Source: Strix aluco
Lineage: Eukaryota; Chordata; Aves; Strigiformes; Strigidae
Reading direction: 5' to 3'
NCBI RefSeq assembly: GCF_031877795.1
Contig: NC_133935.1
Coordinates: 73,612,303-73,676,302 of the forward strand
DNA: 64,000 bases
The notes under the pieces are model-generated. The model was not told where the DNA came from. It saw only the letters and a list, made by a program, of their open reading frames with translations, and ran no database searches. Numbering within the stretch: position 1 is the stretch's first letter; the number at the start of each line of letters is the position of its first letter. Shown here in pieces: positions 62,641 to 64,000 of the stretch. Both the position numbers and the translations under genes were made by a program.

Positions 62641-64000
62641 TTTTTAACTTAGTACTATATCAATGTCATTACATTCTCTAGATGATTTGTTAACCTATTT
62701 ACTTTTTCTCCAGCATTTTTTCTGCTGGTATTGTCCCTCTCTTCCCTCTCCTGCTCTCTGATGACCCTATCTCAATGTCTTTGTTGTCCTTCTCTTCTTC
62801 TCCCTGAAAGGTAATCTTTTTCATATTGGTTTTTCTCACACTTCCACCTTGTAAACAGCAATTTTCTTCTGTTACACCTTCAAAGTAGGTGTTTTTATCC
62901 TCAGATATTTAAGCATGCAAAGGTGAATCATTGTTTTTTGTTCCTGCTTCTTTACATTCTCAGGAGGGTGATGGGTTGTGCTCTCCTAGTGACATGCAGC
63001 TTTCTCTCACACCCATGGGCCAAAATCTCTGCATTAAGGATTTAAACAGAAGTGTGGTCTACAAGCTTAGAAACAAAGGGAAGGGTAAGAGAGAAGCTAT
63101 TACAAGCTGAGAGTCTTACAGATGCCTATTTTCATCCTGTGTTAGACATTTAAACAAGAGACTTAAGTGGCAAGCCTACTTGGCTCCATGCACAGTCAAC
63201 CGAGAGAGAGAGAAGCATTTCTGGTGGGTGATTCATCCTGACTAACAACTGAGTTGCCCGCTCATACTGCCAACACCAGGACTCAAGGGAGACTTGGCTT
63301 CTGGCTGGGGGCCTCAGCCAGCTGGACAGGAGACACTTAGGTGCTGCTGAAGGCACTGTCGTGAGCAGGAACAAACAAACCTGCTTAACTAAAGGAAGGG
63401 GATAGCAAATCATTAAGGAGACTAGTAATTGCAGTAAGTAATATTGTCCTGGGATGGTGGGAAAATGTTTGCAGCAACCAAGTTTCTTCAGAGCTACACA
63501 GGGCTGTAATATTCTCCAGTAACCACATTTTGAGAACTCTGTTTTAGTTGTCTTTAATTGAGTTTCTGTTTAATTTTCGCAGGTTTTGCCCTGTTAAAAA
63601 ATTCATTTTATCTGAGCAAAATAAAAACTTGGTGAAACTGTGGGCAAATCCTGCCTTTTTGCTGAGCTGGAAGTGATGGAAAATAAAAGCCCAGCTAAGC
63701 TGTGCTGGGGTGTGGTGCTTTGGCTCATCTCTGCTTCCTGTAAATCTTTATCTCCTCTCCTTGGTTTGAGCCTTAGCTGTAACTTCTACCTCCAGGTGAT
63801 CTGGGTTGGTTGCAGTGTTCCTTCCTGCCTGGCTCAGGGCGCTGGACAATTTCAGTTTTCTACCAGATACCTAAGGGATTCAAAGCAGGAGTCCTATTGA
63901 CTCAGCTCTCAACTTCATGTCAGGCTTATTGTTTGATTCTCCCAAGAAAATGGGGGCTCATTCATCTGAGAAAAGGGCTCCATGTCCTGTCTGAAGGCTG
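62641..64000. other. Unique intergenic sequence to the right edge
   Basis: No gene or repeat is recognised. The final 86-codon frame at 63640-63900 lacks any recognisable domain. Confidence 0.45.

Overview
The window looks like a gene-poor stretch of an avian chromosome carrying one confidently recognised protein-coding gene. That gene is a single-exon CCDC71L orthologue (26815-27678, + strand) inside a strong CpG island. The bird assignment rests on the repeats: CR1 LINEs whose 3' ends finish in ATTCTGTG octamers (or the reverse complement CAGAAT), and long terminal repeats of families that, from memory, are abundant in non-galliform birds (Neoaves). No bacterial-type operons, CRISPR arrays, rRNA genes or convincing tRNA genes were seen.

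Layout. 1-706 is the 3' end of a young CR1 (+). It abuts a 5'-incomplete ERV LTR (707-1562). 2801-3212 is a CR1 tail (-). 5450-5910 is an isolated CpG island with four CRE/ATF-like sites and no recognisable gene. 10230-10680 is an ancient CR1 relic (-). 12631-14650 is an LTR of the same family as 707-1562, split by a second LTR (13154-14139) that is flanked by a CCATG duplication. 18231-18554 is a 107-codon ORF of unknown status with a nearby poly(A) signal. 20145-20697 is a solo LTR with a perfect TAAAG target-site duplication. 22075-22460 is another ancient CR1 relic. 23408-23525 is a perfect 58-bp tandem duplication. 24962-25989 is a CR1 (+) interrupted by an inverted CR1 (25594-25860); it ends roughly 650 bp upstream of the likely CCDC71L start site. 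26270-27980 is the CCDC71L CpG island and gene, with its 3' UTR following.

From 28.5 to 64 kb there is unique, mostly AT-rich DNA. It is broken by CR1 copies at 30628-31536 (-), 42118-43575 (-, with a 454-codon open reverse-transcriptase frame) and 53045-54178 (-, frameshifted, with a mutated catalytic motif). There is a second LTR of the 20145 family at 41264-41855, and ancient CR1 fragments lie at 58540-58745 and 62440-62640 (+).

No pathway or operon logic links these features. In mammals CCDC71L lies in a gene-sparse interval between NAMPT and PIK3CG, and a single-gene 64-kb window fits that. The layered repeats (ancient CR1, then LTRs, then younger CR1 and nested insertions) give a readable insertion chronology. 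I found no convincing novel molecular system. The best leads are the orphan CRE-rich CpG island, the unidentified 18.2-kb ORF, the nested LTR pair with its internal duplication, and the open CR1 reverse-transcriptase frame.
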